Assembly: GCA_035771165.1 (NCBI GenBank)
Contig: JAWNZC010000014.1
Coordinates: forward strand, 1,193,001 to 1,257,000
Source: Paragorgia papillata
Taxonomy: Eukaryota > Cnidaria > Anthozoa > Scleralcyonacea > Coralliidae
Direction of reading: 5' to 3'
DNA length: 64,000 nt
Shown: piece by piece, positions 47,009 through 57,521 of the stretch
Layout of the letters: the number at the start of each line of letters is the position of its first letter
How positions within the stretch are numbered: position 1 is the first letter of the stretch
The notes under the pieces: generated by a model
The model's database searches: none
The model's input: only the letters and a program-made list of their open reading frames with translations
What the model was told of the DNA's origin: nothing
Program-made: the position numbers and the translations under genes

Positions 47009-47820
47009 CTCGCTAGCAATGGAATCTTGTGGCAGTTTAACCTTAGTCGTGCACCTTGGTGGGGTGGCCAATTTGAAAGGCTGGTCGGTTTGGTCAAGGG
47101 AGCGTTACATAAGACCATCGGTCATGCATTCCTAACTTGGGACGAGCTACGAGAAGTAATCCTAGATGTCGAGGTAGCAGTCAACAGTAGGCCTCTAAGC
47201 TACGTCGAGGAAGACCTACAGATGCCGGTTCTAACACCCAACGCGTTGCTCTTTACGCGATCCAACCAATTGCCCGAACAGAAAGCATATCACCTGAAAG
47301 GAGATCTGAGGAAAAAAGCCAAATTCCTAAAGAAATGCAAACAAGCTCTTTGGTCACGCTGGACGAAAGAATATGTACGTGGATTACGCGAGAGGCACAA
47401 TATGAATAAAGGATCGGGGTCTTCCAGCGTTTTGAAAGGAGATGTGGTTATCATACGGGGAGACGAGAAAGATCGAAATCACTGGAAGCTTGGTATCGTC
47501 GTGGATGTGATAAAGGGAGTTGATGGTATCGCGAGAGCGGCTAGGTTACGAGCAGGAAAGAACTATTTGGAAAGGGCGATCCAACATCTGTATCCCCTGG
47601 AGTTATCGTGTGACTGGGAAGAAGAAAACCTATCTAAAGTTCAGCTCAATGTCGACGCCAAACCGTTTAGACCCAAAAGAGATGCGGCCGTCGCAGCAGA
47701 ACTACGTTTGAAAACCGTCGTTGAAGACGAACAATAACATTTGAACAATTTTTGACTTTATATTAACCTTTTATAAACAATGTTGCACAATTCAATGTGT
47801 TTGGTTACGTAAGGGGAGTG

Positions 47821-48087
47821 TGTTGGGAATTGTGTGAACATTTTATTATGGATTATCGTTATGGTTGTGTGTGATGAGTGAGGAGAGTCAGAGCGGATGT
47901 GAGAAGGAGTGGCGGAGTGTGAAATATGAATATATAAGAGAGAGAGACTTTGATAAGTGAGAGATATATGTGCATGAGAGATTGAGAGATATAGTCAGTG
48001 AGAGAATTGGAAATATATGTTATAAACTTGCGTATATTATTGTGATTTGATTGCGAAAGAGCCGCGGTACCTACTGCATTCGCAACA
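47821..48087 (+). repeat. 3' LTR of outer BEL element
   Basis: 267 bp. About three differences from the 5' LTR: one 1-bp indel near the GTTGTG run and two substitutions. Followed by the ATTC target duplicate. Confidence 0.9.
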
Positions 48088-48091
48088 ATTC

Positions 48092-49008
48092 AAAGGTTTT
48101 AACCGTTTTTTGCGGATACTGGTTGTTAAACCATATCCGCTATGTCATGCGCGCGGTTGTGTGTGTGTTTGTGTGTGTAAAAATGTTTTCGTCAATCACG
48201 TGATCAACGGAAACAACCAATAGCGGATCCGAATCAGCATACTTCAGAAGTCTTATTTGTATGTTCGAAGGGTTTACGAACGTGTACCAGAACAACGAAT
48301 GGAAGATATAGAAAGTTGAGTTTTGCTTCAGGTAGACATTTATGTATGTATGTACTGTTGTTTTATACTATAAATACAAGCGTGCAGTGACTGCATATAT
48401 ACATGCAATACTTTCTCGTGTTCATCTCAGCATCACATAATCAAACCATACAAGGTGTTTATACTATAATAATTCCGTAACGCGTTTCGACTTTGTCGCC
48501 TAAACGACAAGCTTTCCAAGGACGAAGAAACAGTGTGAGCGCTTGTTTGGCTTCGGATTAAAGATCTTTCTGAAATCTGAATGCCCTTTTAACTATTAAA
48601 TGTTTCAAGTGTTGACGTGTTAGGCGCTCGGCCCAAGATGTTTTAGCTATAAGTTTACACGCAGAAATCCACCGTGCTTGGGACTTGTTATGTTACATGT
48701 AGACGTATTCAATACTTACTCAAAAAACGCGTCGAACATTGATATATTAAGACGCATCAATGCATGTGTTACTAGAGTCTAAAACATAGATATATAAAAC
48801 ATAAAAATATCATATTGTTTAAAAATGCGATTAGCGTCCGCGTTTCCTGTTTTTGCCGATTTACCTAAACGTGAGTTCATTAAGCGATATAAGTATCATA
48901 TTTTTTAATGCGATTATAGGGACTTTGCAAGTTGTCAATTTGTCAATTCTGTTTTCAACGTTGTTTTACGTTCATCTTGCAGATAGTTTTCAATAGTCAG
49001 TATTTCAG
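48092..49008. other. Spacer, no gene seen
   Basis: Contains a short GCGGATA...TATCCGC inverted pair (48116-48143) and a GT-rich run (48153-48176). No protein-like frame recognised. Confidence 0.5.
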
Positions 49009-49595
49009 TATTAAAATTCAATAAATCATATAAATCGTTTATAATCAGTTTGTCTTGATCGAGACAGTGGAATATTAACCCAGATCTAAATATACTGTAA
49101 ATAGCTCAGCACCATTTAGTGTAGATTTGCCGCCATCGAGATATGCAGTTGTAAGCGTAGTGAGCACAATTTTCAGCCACATGACTGATTAATAACAGTG
49201 TTCTAAAGTCACTTGTGATCTAAAAAATGCTTCAAGACGGAGCAATACCAGATCGATAGCACACCGCGTGGTTTCGCAAAGCCTATCGGGATGATGCAAT
49301 AAATGCAATTTGTCGACCAGAAAAATAATACCGAAACGCCACCGAAACCTAGACTCGGCTACCTGTGGTAGCCCGAGTAATAAAAATAATAATAATAATA
49401 ATAGATAGATAGATAGGTAATTGAATGTCATGAAAATTTAAATATTTAGATTCACTGAAATAGTAATTTAGCTTCTGAACATGTTGTAATTAGTAATACA
49501 ACCAAACATTACGTCTAAATAAATATTTTGAATAATACAACTACCTCGAGTTTTGTGCTGGGCCCTTATATATGTCACAAGATTCTCTAGTGTTT

Positions 49596-50267
49596 TCAGT
49601 ACGTTACAGAGTTTCTTAAAAGAAACTTATTAGCATGTCTACATGATGAAACAAGTTCGTTACGTTTGTTTAGTGTGGCCAGAGAAGGTTTGCAGATGAT
49701 AAAATATTTCTCCCACAGGCATAAGCTACATCTGTTTGAGATGTTATTGTAGGGCTTGGCTTGCTTGATAATTCTCCACTTAATGTTGAACTCGCCATTT
49801 TTATCTTTAAGCTCCCAGACATGTTTACGCAGCTCAGTGGAAAGTTTCTTTTCTCGGTGTTTGAAAAGTGATGCTTTGTGGTTGGTGAATCTCGTTTTGA
49901 ATGTGTTTGCAGTGAGTCCGATGTATGTTTGGTTGGGTTTGTTGTCGTTGGTGATTACTGCAGCTTGGCCATGGTAAACAACTGACTTAGTCAGGCATTT
50001 GCCAAGTATAGGGCAATCGTCAGGTTTTCTGCAGTTACATTGATTTGGCGTTGATGTTTGTTGTGTTGTCTTCTTTAGGATGGTCTTGTTGTGTCCGTCG
50101 ATGGTTTGTTTTATGTTGGTCATGCAACTGTAACTAATCTTAACAGTGTTTTTGCTGAAGATTTTGTGCAAGCAATGATTCTCATGAAATTCTTCATTAA
50201 GAATTTTAAGAAACGTTTGGCCGATGTTGGTGGCAATGTTGCTGCTGTATGGTGGATTGTACCGCAT
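49596..50267 (-). pseudogene. Penelope-like element, GIY-YIG endonuclease part
   Basis: A minus-strand frame of 223 codons carries the C-terminal endonuclease of a Penelope-like element. It has a cysteine cluster (CNCRKPDDCPILGKC), a GIY-YIG core with the YIG in TYIGLT, the conserved Arg in FKTRFTNHK, and the Glu in LWEKYFI. It ends with a stop at 49596. In an intact element this would be fused to the RT; here the link (50268-50596) is broken by small indels and an AT insertion near 50520-50580, so the copy is dead. Confidence 0.85.
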
Positions 50268-50596
50268 GTGATGTTCCTGTGTCGCTTTCTCGTTTTGTTG
50301 GTGTGGTCGTTAGGTGGTGTTGGGGGATGGAATTTCAGTTTGTGTTTGTACCCACTGTGTTCAAGAGCTCTTTGGTATAGGGGTGCTGTGCGGTTAAATG
50401 AGTTTTCGTCAGATGAAATGTCAGAGAGTCGTTTGTTAATGGATTCGGGTAAGTTCTTGATGATTATGGGTGGGTGGTTAGATTTGTTGTGTATATGTAG
50501 AGTGGTACATTGTTGGGTTTGGTGTAGGGCATATGTGTATATTAGATATCATAATATGTGTATATTTAATATCATATATTAAATTGAGGGTCACAT

Positions 50597-51855
50597 CTAG
50601 AAAGTTGACGTTTTTTTGGTGACTTCGATGGTAATTTTCAGGCCGTATTTGTTGAAGGTGGCGCACAGGTCTTTCTTGATTAGATCAACCTGGCGGGGGG
50701 ATGCTTGAGGTATCCCGAGGCCATCGTCTCTGTATAGCCCAAAATTGTTGCCGTGTTTCTGGGTAATAAGGTAAAGGAGAAAGGAACCCACAAGTTCGCA
50801 GGATTCTGCACCGTCGTAACTGCCCATGGTGATGTCAAAGAGGTCGGGTGATGATTTCTTGCCCCATTGGTCTTCGTTATTAAATAGAGATGATTTTTTG
50901 GCGTGAATAATGATTTCTCTTTCATCGTTTGTGATGTTGTCATGTGTAGAGGCGAAATCTAATGCGGCGTTCAATAGTTCAATTGAGATTGATGGGTAAA
51001 AGTCTACCACGTCGAATTCAATGAATGTGTACTGGTTTTTGTTGTCGATGTTGTTGAACCAGTTCAAAACAGTAGTTGTGTTCTTCCATTGGTTGAGGTT
51101 CGTGGCGGTAGTGGTTTTCTTGTTGATTGTATCGAGGATTTGTTTAGTGATTTTGCCAATTTCGGGTTTTGATGGGTTAATGAGGCGGCAGGTTGGGTTA
51201 TTGGCGAAGTTAGGTTTGTGATCTTTCAACGTGATGAAGGCTTCTCTTTTGGCGGTGACGTTTACTCTATCGCTGAGGTTTAATTTTTCGACAATAGATT
51301 TAGTTTTACTTTCAATAGAGGAAATGACTGTAGGGATGATTTTCTTGTAGGTTTTGGTGATGTTCTTATGTAGGAGTTCATTGTAGGAATTGGTGTTCAT
51401 TTTGTAAAAGTTAGTGGTTTTGTCGGCAGGAATGAGAAGTTCGTTGGATTTCTTGATGTTGTGTACGTCTGAGGATAGTTGACTTTGGAATCTGCAGGTG
51501 GTATTTCTGAACTTGATGATTTCGATCATGTTTATTAGTCTATTAGTTTCAAAGTTAAGTAATTGTGGGATCTGTGGCGGTGTTCTTTTTGAATTAAATC
51601 CATATGTTTCTATTTTCTTGGGTTTTAGGTTTGGGTTTAGGTAGAAGTGTGCTCTCCATCTCATTCGTCTGCAGAGGAGTTCTGTCTTCTCACTAGGTTT
51701 CTTTTATAATCTTTCTGTGATGGTAGTGGGATGTTCTTAGTCGAATAGTCAAAATTTGTTGATTCCATGTCAAAGGTATGGGGGGGAGGGGTTGCAACCC
51801 CTGCCCTTTTTAACCCCTGCCCTTTTTGTGAGACCTCTAATACTAGGTTAGACAT
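50597..51855 (-). pseudogene. Penelope-like element, reverse transcriptase part
   Basis: Main frame 51664-50597 (355 codons) with PLE-type RT motifs: ITLKDHKPNF, RLINPSKPEIG, FDVVDFYPSI, DGAESCELVG and the catalytic LYRDDGLG. The N-terminal region lies in another frame upstream (to 51855), separated by a frameshift near 51690. The frame then shifts again near 50600, after which NVNFLDVTLNL continues in the next frame. Penelope-like elements retrotranspose by priming at cleaved or telomeric DNA ends. This copy is not translatable as a whole. Confidence 0.85.
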
Positions 51856-51935
51856 TAGATAAACAGATAATTAATCGTCTGTTGTAGTACGCAATACAAT
51901 TCTCCGCAAATCTGGCGAGACTCAGAGGCTTCTAG

Positions 51936-52140
51936 CAGTGGGCCCGGGCGTCAGCTAGGCTGAATATAATTATGATAAATTTTAAATAATGCGAGACCAA
52001 AATAAAAATTTCCGCAACCGAAAATACGAGAAAAGCGTCCTCAAAATGCAGGAAATGCCGTTTCAGAGACCCAACATTCAAAAATTTCCCGGGGGTCATA
52101 CCCGCGGACCCCCCTAGAATCTCTGCTTCCCACGCCACTG
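51936..52140. repeat. 205-bp hAT MITE
   Basis: Starts CAGTGGGCCC and ends GCCACTG, with an 8-bp target duplication GCTTCTAG on both sides (51928-51935, 52141-52148). It lies just upstream of the Penelope-like ORF and has no coding capacity. Confidence 0.82.
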
Positions 52141-52231
52141 GCTTCTAGTCCCAAATTGTTTAGAATACTGAACGACTTTGCCCTTTTTTTGCGTTCAACC
52201 CCTGCCCTCGAAATTTTGTAGTTGCGCCCCT

Positions 52232-52841
52232 GTTGCCACCAACATCGGCCAAACGTTTCTTAAAATTCTTAATGAAGAATTTCATGAGAATCATTGCTTG
52301 CACAAAATCTTCAGCAAAAACACTGTTAAGATTAGTTACAGTTGCATGACCAACATAAAACAAACCATCGACGGACACAACAAGTACCATCCTAAGGAAG
52401 ACAACACAAGAAACATCAACGCCAAATCAATGTAACTGCAGAAAACCTGACGATTGCCCTATACTTGGCAAATGCCTGACTAGGTCAGTTGTTTACCAAG
52501 CTACAGTAATCACCAACGACGACAAACCCAACCAAACATACATCGGACTCATTGCAAACACATTCAAAACGAGATTCACCAACCACAAGTGATCTTCCGG
52601 CGCATGGATTGGCGCATAAAATGACTGAAATCTGCAACTAAAGGGGTTTTTGGCGCATAAAATCTTAGAGGCAAGTCCATGTAAGTCCAATCCTTTGTTC
52701 CTTTAGCGCCATTTTAACTTATCGGCGCAGGACTTTGATAATTTTTGGCGCATAATTGGTTGGACGATTTTGGCCGTCCGGCGCAAAATATTTGAACATT
52801 CCATACTGGCAAAGCATCATTCAAACACCGAGAAAAAATTA
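52232..52841 (+). pseudogene. Inverted fragment of the Penelope-like endonuclease
   Basis: On the plus strand 52232-52588 repeats the N-terminal half of the endonuclease region found on the minus strand at 49880-50240, with stops and small changes. A stretch of about 220 bp (52589-52810) interrupts it, and the match resumes for about 30 bases (AAGCATCATTCAAACACCGA). The head-to-head arrangement of partial copies is common for Penelope-like elements. Confidence 0.75.
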
Positions 52842-53148
52842 TATTTTTAGCTTCTTTTACCATTTAAAAAGCCAAAGATATTCACAACCACGACAGAAAT
52901 AAATCACCCACCTTTTGACTTTTCAAAGCTGTTTTTATTCTTCATTCAATCTTTTCAACGTATTTTTTGGCTCTGAGAGAAAATTCTGAAGCTGTTTTCA
53001 ACTCAGCAAGAAACTTGAAAACATAAACTACAATACGCATGACGGAAGCTCGTATGTGGCGGATATTCAATTAATATAATTTATTGCAATAAATCAACAA
53101 TTTTGCATTAATTATCATAACATATTTAAGAAATAGAAAATGGCCGCC

Positions 53149-53296
53149 CGTGTTTCTATAGCCTGATGCAAACACGAGAGTGAGTTGGGAGAATTCGAAA
53201 GTTTATGTGAACCCGAGCCGTAGGCGAGGGTTTACATAAGTACTTTCGAATTCTCCCAACTCACTCGAGTGTTTGCATCAGGTTATATAAACACAG
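53149..53296. repeat. 148-bp palindromic element
   Basis: The arms share CCTGATGCAAACAC and GAGTTGGGAGAATTCGAAAG with their complements, leaving only about 25 bases in the centre. A related half motif (ATAGCCTGATATAAGCACGG) follows at 53368-53387. Confidence 0.7.
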
Positions 53297-54062
53297 GGAA
53301 ACCATTTTCTGTTTTATGAAATAAGGCTAAAAAATGTCCCGTGACATCACAACCGTGTTTACATAGCCTGATATAAGCACGGTAATTGACCAATCACAGC
53401 GTGCGTAAGACACAACCTATTTTATAAATTGTTATATATATCGATCTGGGTTAATATTCCGCCGTCTCGATCAAGACAAACTAATCCGCATTATAAACGA
53501 TTTATATGATTTATTGAATTTTAATACTCATGAGTCTCATGGTATTACTCATGGTCACAATCTGATAACCTGCTGGTTATTGGAAACTGTGCATTTTAAT
53601 AGTTCCTCGGTACCGAGGTAATATACTGCCTACTGAGTTTAAACGGCTTGCTGCTTAGTCTAACAACTACAAAACGCAAGTAATAAGCACCAAATAATGC
53701 AAAAAATACTGATAAACATGTACCATGTCGAACTGTTTGCACGTCTAGACTCTAGATTTATAACGCCGTGAAGTTAGCTGACAGTTCGCCACTGCACCAA
53801 TGTTTACCGGTCTTTTACCCCGTTCAATCCAGCTTTTTCATTAACGCCTAGCAGCTAACTTCACGGGGTTGTCTAATGATCGCTTGAATGTACCGAATCT
53901 AGCACTGTTAAGCCCTGTGGCGTTGTGAGACAAGTTGCATGAACCATTGCACCGTGTAACATCGTGTAACATGCTGTGCAATGGTCAAAATCGTTGCGGC
54001 CCGAGTGAACGCCAAAGCAGGCGTCTTGTTTACGTTACTGAAAAGTTGTTTATGGTTGACCC

Positions 54063-54203
54063 TAGTCCAGTTCCAGACCCACTTTCCCCCCGCGGAGAAA
54101 AGAGGGTCCAGTCTTTTTTGCATGCGCATGCGCCATCTATGTCCAATCAAACGAATCAATGCGTTCACGCCGTGGGGGGAAAGTGGGTCTGGAACTGGAC
54201 TAC
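54063..54203. repeat. 141-bp hairpin MITE with 8-bp target duplication
   Basis: Inverted arms of about 35 bp starting TAGTCCAGTTCCAGACCCAC. GTTGACCC lies on both sides (54055-54062, 54204-54211). An 8-bp target fits hAT, but the terminus TAG differs from CAGTG. Open frames on both strands here come from the palindrome. Confidence 0.75.
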
Positions 54204-54258
54204 GTTGACCCTCGTTTTCTACGAGCAGATAGTCAACGAGGCGAAGCCGAGTATATAT

Positions 54259-54422
54259 AACAAATAGATGACATTTTTCCAAGCGTGTGTACGTACTGTA
54301 ATAACGCACAGATGACGCCACAGCGTGTAAAGAACAAAAGAGTACACCACGAGACGCAGTCGAGTGGCGTGACTGTTGTTCTTTACACGCTGTGACGACG
54401 GAAAAATGTCATCTATTTGTTT
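54259..54422. repeat. Palindromic element with two arm pairs
   Basis: Outer arms AACAAATAGATGACATTTTTC and complement; inner arms CACAGCGTGTAAAGAACA and complement. No target duplication is evident. Confidence 0.65.
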
Positions 54423-55346
54423 CATACATCAAATTGTATTATTTTAATAAGAAATGTTTGAAATTTTTGAATCGTCGAACCGGCAGGGCTATTGAAAAGG
54501 GTAAAATTTTCAATTCAGGTTTAATTACGTCATAAGTAACTATACAATATCTATACAAATAAAGCAATCTGACTGGGCGACAGAAGAAATAAGGCTGTCC
54601 TGATTGGTTAATTTTTCAGCTTCCGGTTACGTCACGTATAATTTATGCAAATCATGATCATGACAAATTGAAAGTTTATTCAAACTTCGTGTCTTCGTAT
54701 CTTCGTCGCCATTTCTAGCCAAAATATTTATCGTTGAACAAACAGATTAGTTCTTCTGGACGGGATCTTGCTGTCCCATGTATATTTGGACGCTTCTTAT
54801 GCTGCAAATTCAGCTGGGAAAGCATTTATCGTTGGAGAAGGCCGAGAAGCACGCGTACTAACCAGCGAAATTATATGTTCTGTGTTTGGGAATCTTGTTG
54901 ACAATGGCTGATATCTCCTGGATTTGTATGGCTGAACAGTATTTCCATGAAGAGGAATGTAAATTGTATCAGAAAATTTCTGAAGCTGTGGAGTAGATAG
55001 CGTTGTTCGCCGGAGACAAGGGTATTAAATGACCGTATTTATGTCGATAATTTTAATATGTCTGTGTCGTCGGACAACGACTTGATGGCCGTGTCTCTCA
55101 TCACTGAGTGATATGTGTAATCCTCAGACAGTTGAATTGTACTTTATTTTGTACCAAGTTGCATCTTCAAACGTGTAATTTGATCAAATTTTTATAAAAC
55201 AAAGTTTTTTTGCGACTTCGTTACGTCAGCTGTGCATGTTTACTTTAATAACGCATAGTTCTTAGCCAATCAGATTGTTTTTCTTAGGTTGTTGTATAAA
55301 TATATATATATATATATATCGAATAATAATTATGTTAAATTAATAG
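54423..55346. other. Intron-like spacer before the ShKT exon
   Basis: AT-rich sequence without a recognisable gene. A TA microsatellite lies at about 55300-55319 just before the exon. Confidence 0.5.
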
Positions 55347-55564
55347 ATTGCAAGGACATAAACAGTCTATGCAGGGCTTTGGCATTGACTGGAAAATGCA
55401 ACGATTCTCAGAATCGGAATTGGATGATGAGCAATTGCAAAGAAACCTGTTGCCGTGTCATTGACAACAATTGCAGAAGGTGGGCAGACAATGGACGGTG
55501 CCAAAGAGCTCCAAACACAATGTTGTTTGTCTGTGCTGGTATATGCAACTCGTGCATTTGTTGA
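55347..55564 (+). CDS. Double ShKT-domain secreted peptide, final coding exon
   Basis: After an AATAG acceptor at 55346 the frame encodes about 72 residues with 12 cysteines, then TGA at 55562-55564. The first six-cysteine pattern follows ShKT spacing (C-x6-C-x8-C..., with an NWM where ShKT usually has a WM or YM). The second has the hallmark CRRWADNGRC and a PNTM block. Cysteines 5 and 6 are adjacent, and an extra Cys sits at the end. ShKT modules occur in cnidarian potassium-channel toxins but also in secreted enzymes, nematocyst and developmental proteins, so toxicity is not implied. The exon starts with two bases, matching the phase-1 signal-peptide exon at 34633-34726. A CAAG|GTATGT donor just after the stop and an acceptor at 56089 suggest a 3' UTR intron. 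Confidence 0.72.
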
Positions 55565-56089
55565 TCAAGGTATGTCATAAAATGGGGGAAAATAGTGCTT
55601 ATGCTACTTCTTTGCTTGAAGGCAGTTTAATAGTGTTGTAAGCTTTCCTTATTTAAGTTTATATATTTCCATGTTATTGTACCAATCTCGAAATTTGTAA
55701 TTTGTACGACAGGTATATGTACTTCAGTACACAGCCAGAAATCTCACTGGCTTGTTACAATTAACATGCAGGATTTGCAAGCTTGTTACAAGCTGTTAGC
55801 AAGTTGTAATAAGTCTCGATTGATTTCATTATGCTCTAACAGACTTGCAGCAATGACAGATCTGTTACAACATGACTGTGCGTTTCTGGCTGTATACATG
55901 CCAAGCCTTTTGACTCGACTCTTTTTTGGGTCAATATGCTAGCATCCTAGTAACGGCTCACATCATATACAATTATAAACAAAGCAATGGATTGACTGTA
56001 CAATTGTGTGATCAAGTTTGTTTTTCTATTAAATTAATTAAGACTGTTTCCATAGTGACTTCTTCTCATTTATCAAAACTTTTTTTCAG

Positions 56090-56195
56090 CACTGGATATC
56101 GAGTGACGTGGTAAAGGAAAAACCATTCAGAAGCGTTTTTTGCAGTAAATTGTTCAATTAAAAATTAAATAAAAGTTTGAATCGAGTTATATTTT
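56090..56195 (+). other. Probable 3' UTR exon and poly(A) signal of ShKT gene
   Basis: A strong acceptor (ACTTTTTTTCAG) ends at 56089 and an AATAAA lies at 56168-56173. It pairs with the donor right after the ShKT stop codon. Cleavage position is not visible. Confidence 0.45.
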
Positions 56196-56916
56196 CTTTT
56201 TCTATAAGAAACTTTTTTATCTTTAATTTCCTTCTCAAATCAATAATAATTCATGAGCTAATTAGCCAATCAAAGAAAAATATCTGATCATGTGCATGAG
56301 TTTTGAAACAGTTATGGTTGCGCTAACTGAATTCATAATTAAGAAATCAGTTAATAAATGGCACAAACATAAGACCGTTTATATTATTACCACATAAATT
56401 CAAAATTCTACTATAATAGGCGATTGAGAAGCTATTTCATATTAAACTTGTGTTTCACCAGAGGTTACAAACACTCGAGAACAACAAAAATCACTCGGCC
56501 TATTACCTCATATGTCCTCCTTCAATGTTCTCTCGTATTTGTAAAACATTCGAAAACAATAAAAATCACTCGGCTTGCAGCCTCGTGGTTTTCATTATTA
56601 TGTCTTACAAACACTCGAGAACAATGAAAATTACTTGGTTAACGGCCTCGTGATTTTCATTGTCCTCTCGTGTTTGTAACCCCTGGTAAAACATGAATGA
56701 CCAAGGAAACCATTGCTGTTGATCGATGGGATGCATAATAAGGTATATGCAAGGGCAGTGGGCATTTTAGAAAATAATACACTGCACGGTACCGTATTTA
56801 TGAAGATGGCCGCCAATTTATATTCTTTTATAATATATATGCATTTGAAATATTCTTTTATAATATATATGTATTTGAATAAGCTTTTTAAACCTCGTTT
56901 TTGTGTCTATAATTGA

Positions 56917-57486
56917 ACAGCGATTTCACACAAGCCTCGGGAGGTTTAGTTAAGCCTCGGGAGGTTTAGTAGAAGTCCCTCGGGCTTCACCCTTGGGACT
57001 TTTACTAAACCTCCCTCGGCTTTCGGGTACATTTAATCACTAATCAACCTATATGTTATGCTATTACTTACAATAATCATTTCCTTACACTTGTACTAGG
57101 AACTCATGAAAAATGTTTTCTCGGAACTCGTGAAACTTTTTTAGTTCTATTTCAGAAATTAAATTGATGTGGTAGCTTTGTTTTAACTCGTTACCTATAC
57201 AAGAATTTTGGAAGGTGTCGTACATGCTTTAAAAATGTTTTGCAAATCATTTATTATTAGAGTATTTCGACAATAACCAGAACAAAGTTCCAAAATATCA
57301 AAATTTGAACTCACAAATACCAATTTTTACCAAAACGATACAAAAATTTAAAGTTTAAATGCACACAAAAATGTATTTTCTGAGCGCCTATTCCAGCAGG
57401 AATTTTAAAAACTGAGTTCCTGTGCATCCCAAATAAATGCATATAAAACTATAAATTGCCGGTCTTTCATAAAAATTGTTTATTAC

Positions 57487-57521
<35 letters not shown>

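Larger units (their letters stand above)
36769..47737 (+). pseudogene. Outer BEL gag-pol, frameshifted and split
   Basis: Order of recognisable parts: gag helical region (from about 36785), conserved LPKLVITKFDG gag block (near 37221), zinc knuckles (37823-37960 and about 37990), aspartic protease with LLDTGATGSY (near 38120), RT with LAGDIKKAFLQV (near 39023) and YVDD (near 39262), RNase H with HAFGDA (near 39787), integrase zinc region and the first DDE aspartate (near 40862), then after the inner element the FNLSRAPWWGGQFERL block with the catalytic Glu (47037). Lesions seen: frameshifts near 36938, 37050, 37310, 37970 and 39125; stops at 39409, 40330 and 40489; an in-frame loss before the RT (near 38760); and the 5.87-kb insertion at 41139. 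It cannot encode a full polyprotein. The part after the insertion is undamaged to its stop at 47737. Confidence 0.88.
36501..48087 (+). mobile_element. BEL/Pao LTR retrotransposon, outer, defective
   Basis: Bounded by LTRs at 36501-36768 and 47821-48087 with a 4-bp target duplication ATTC (36497-36500, 48088-48091). Without the inner insertion its length is about 5.7 kb. After the left LTR and three bases comes TGGCACCT, the same start of the primer binding site as in the inner element. The right LTR is preceded by a purine tract (AAGGGGAG). The internal coding region reads gag, protease, RT, RNase H, integrase on the plus strand but is broken many times and is split by a second BEL element. 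Confidence 0.93.
49009..53525. repeat. Inverted repeat pair (about 85 bp) bracketing the Penelope-like region
   Basis: The left arm at about 49009-49092 and right arm at about 53443-53525 are inverted copies that share TTCAATAAATCATATAAATC, TTGTCTTGATCGAGAC and GGAATATTAACCCAGATC. They could be the TIRs of a DNA transposon that later received the retroelement, or two separate insertions of one repeat. I see no target duplication. Confidence 0.5.

Noticed and set aside
53908..54321. 137-codon minus-strand and overlapping plus-strand frames
   Set aside because: They cover the GTTGACCC hairpin MITE and a second palindrome and translate the two arms as mirrored peptides.
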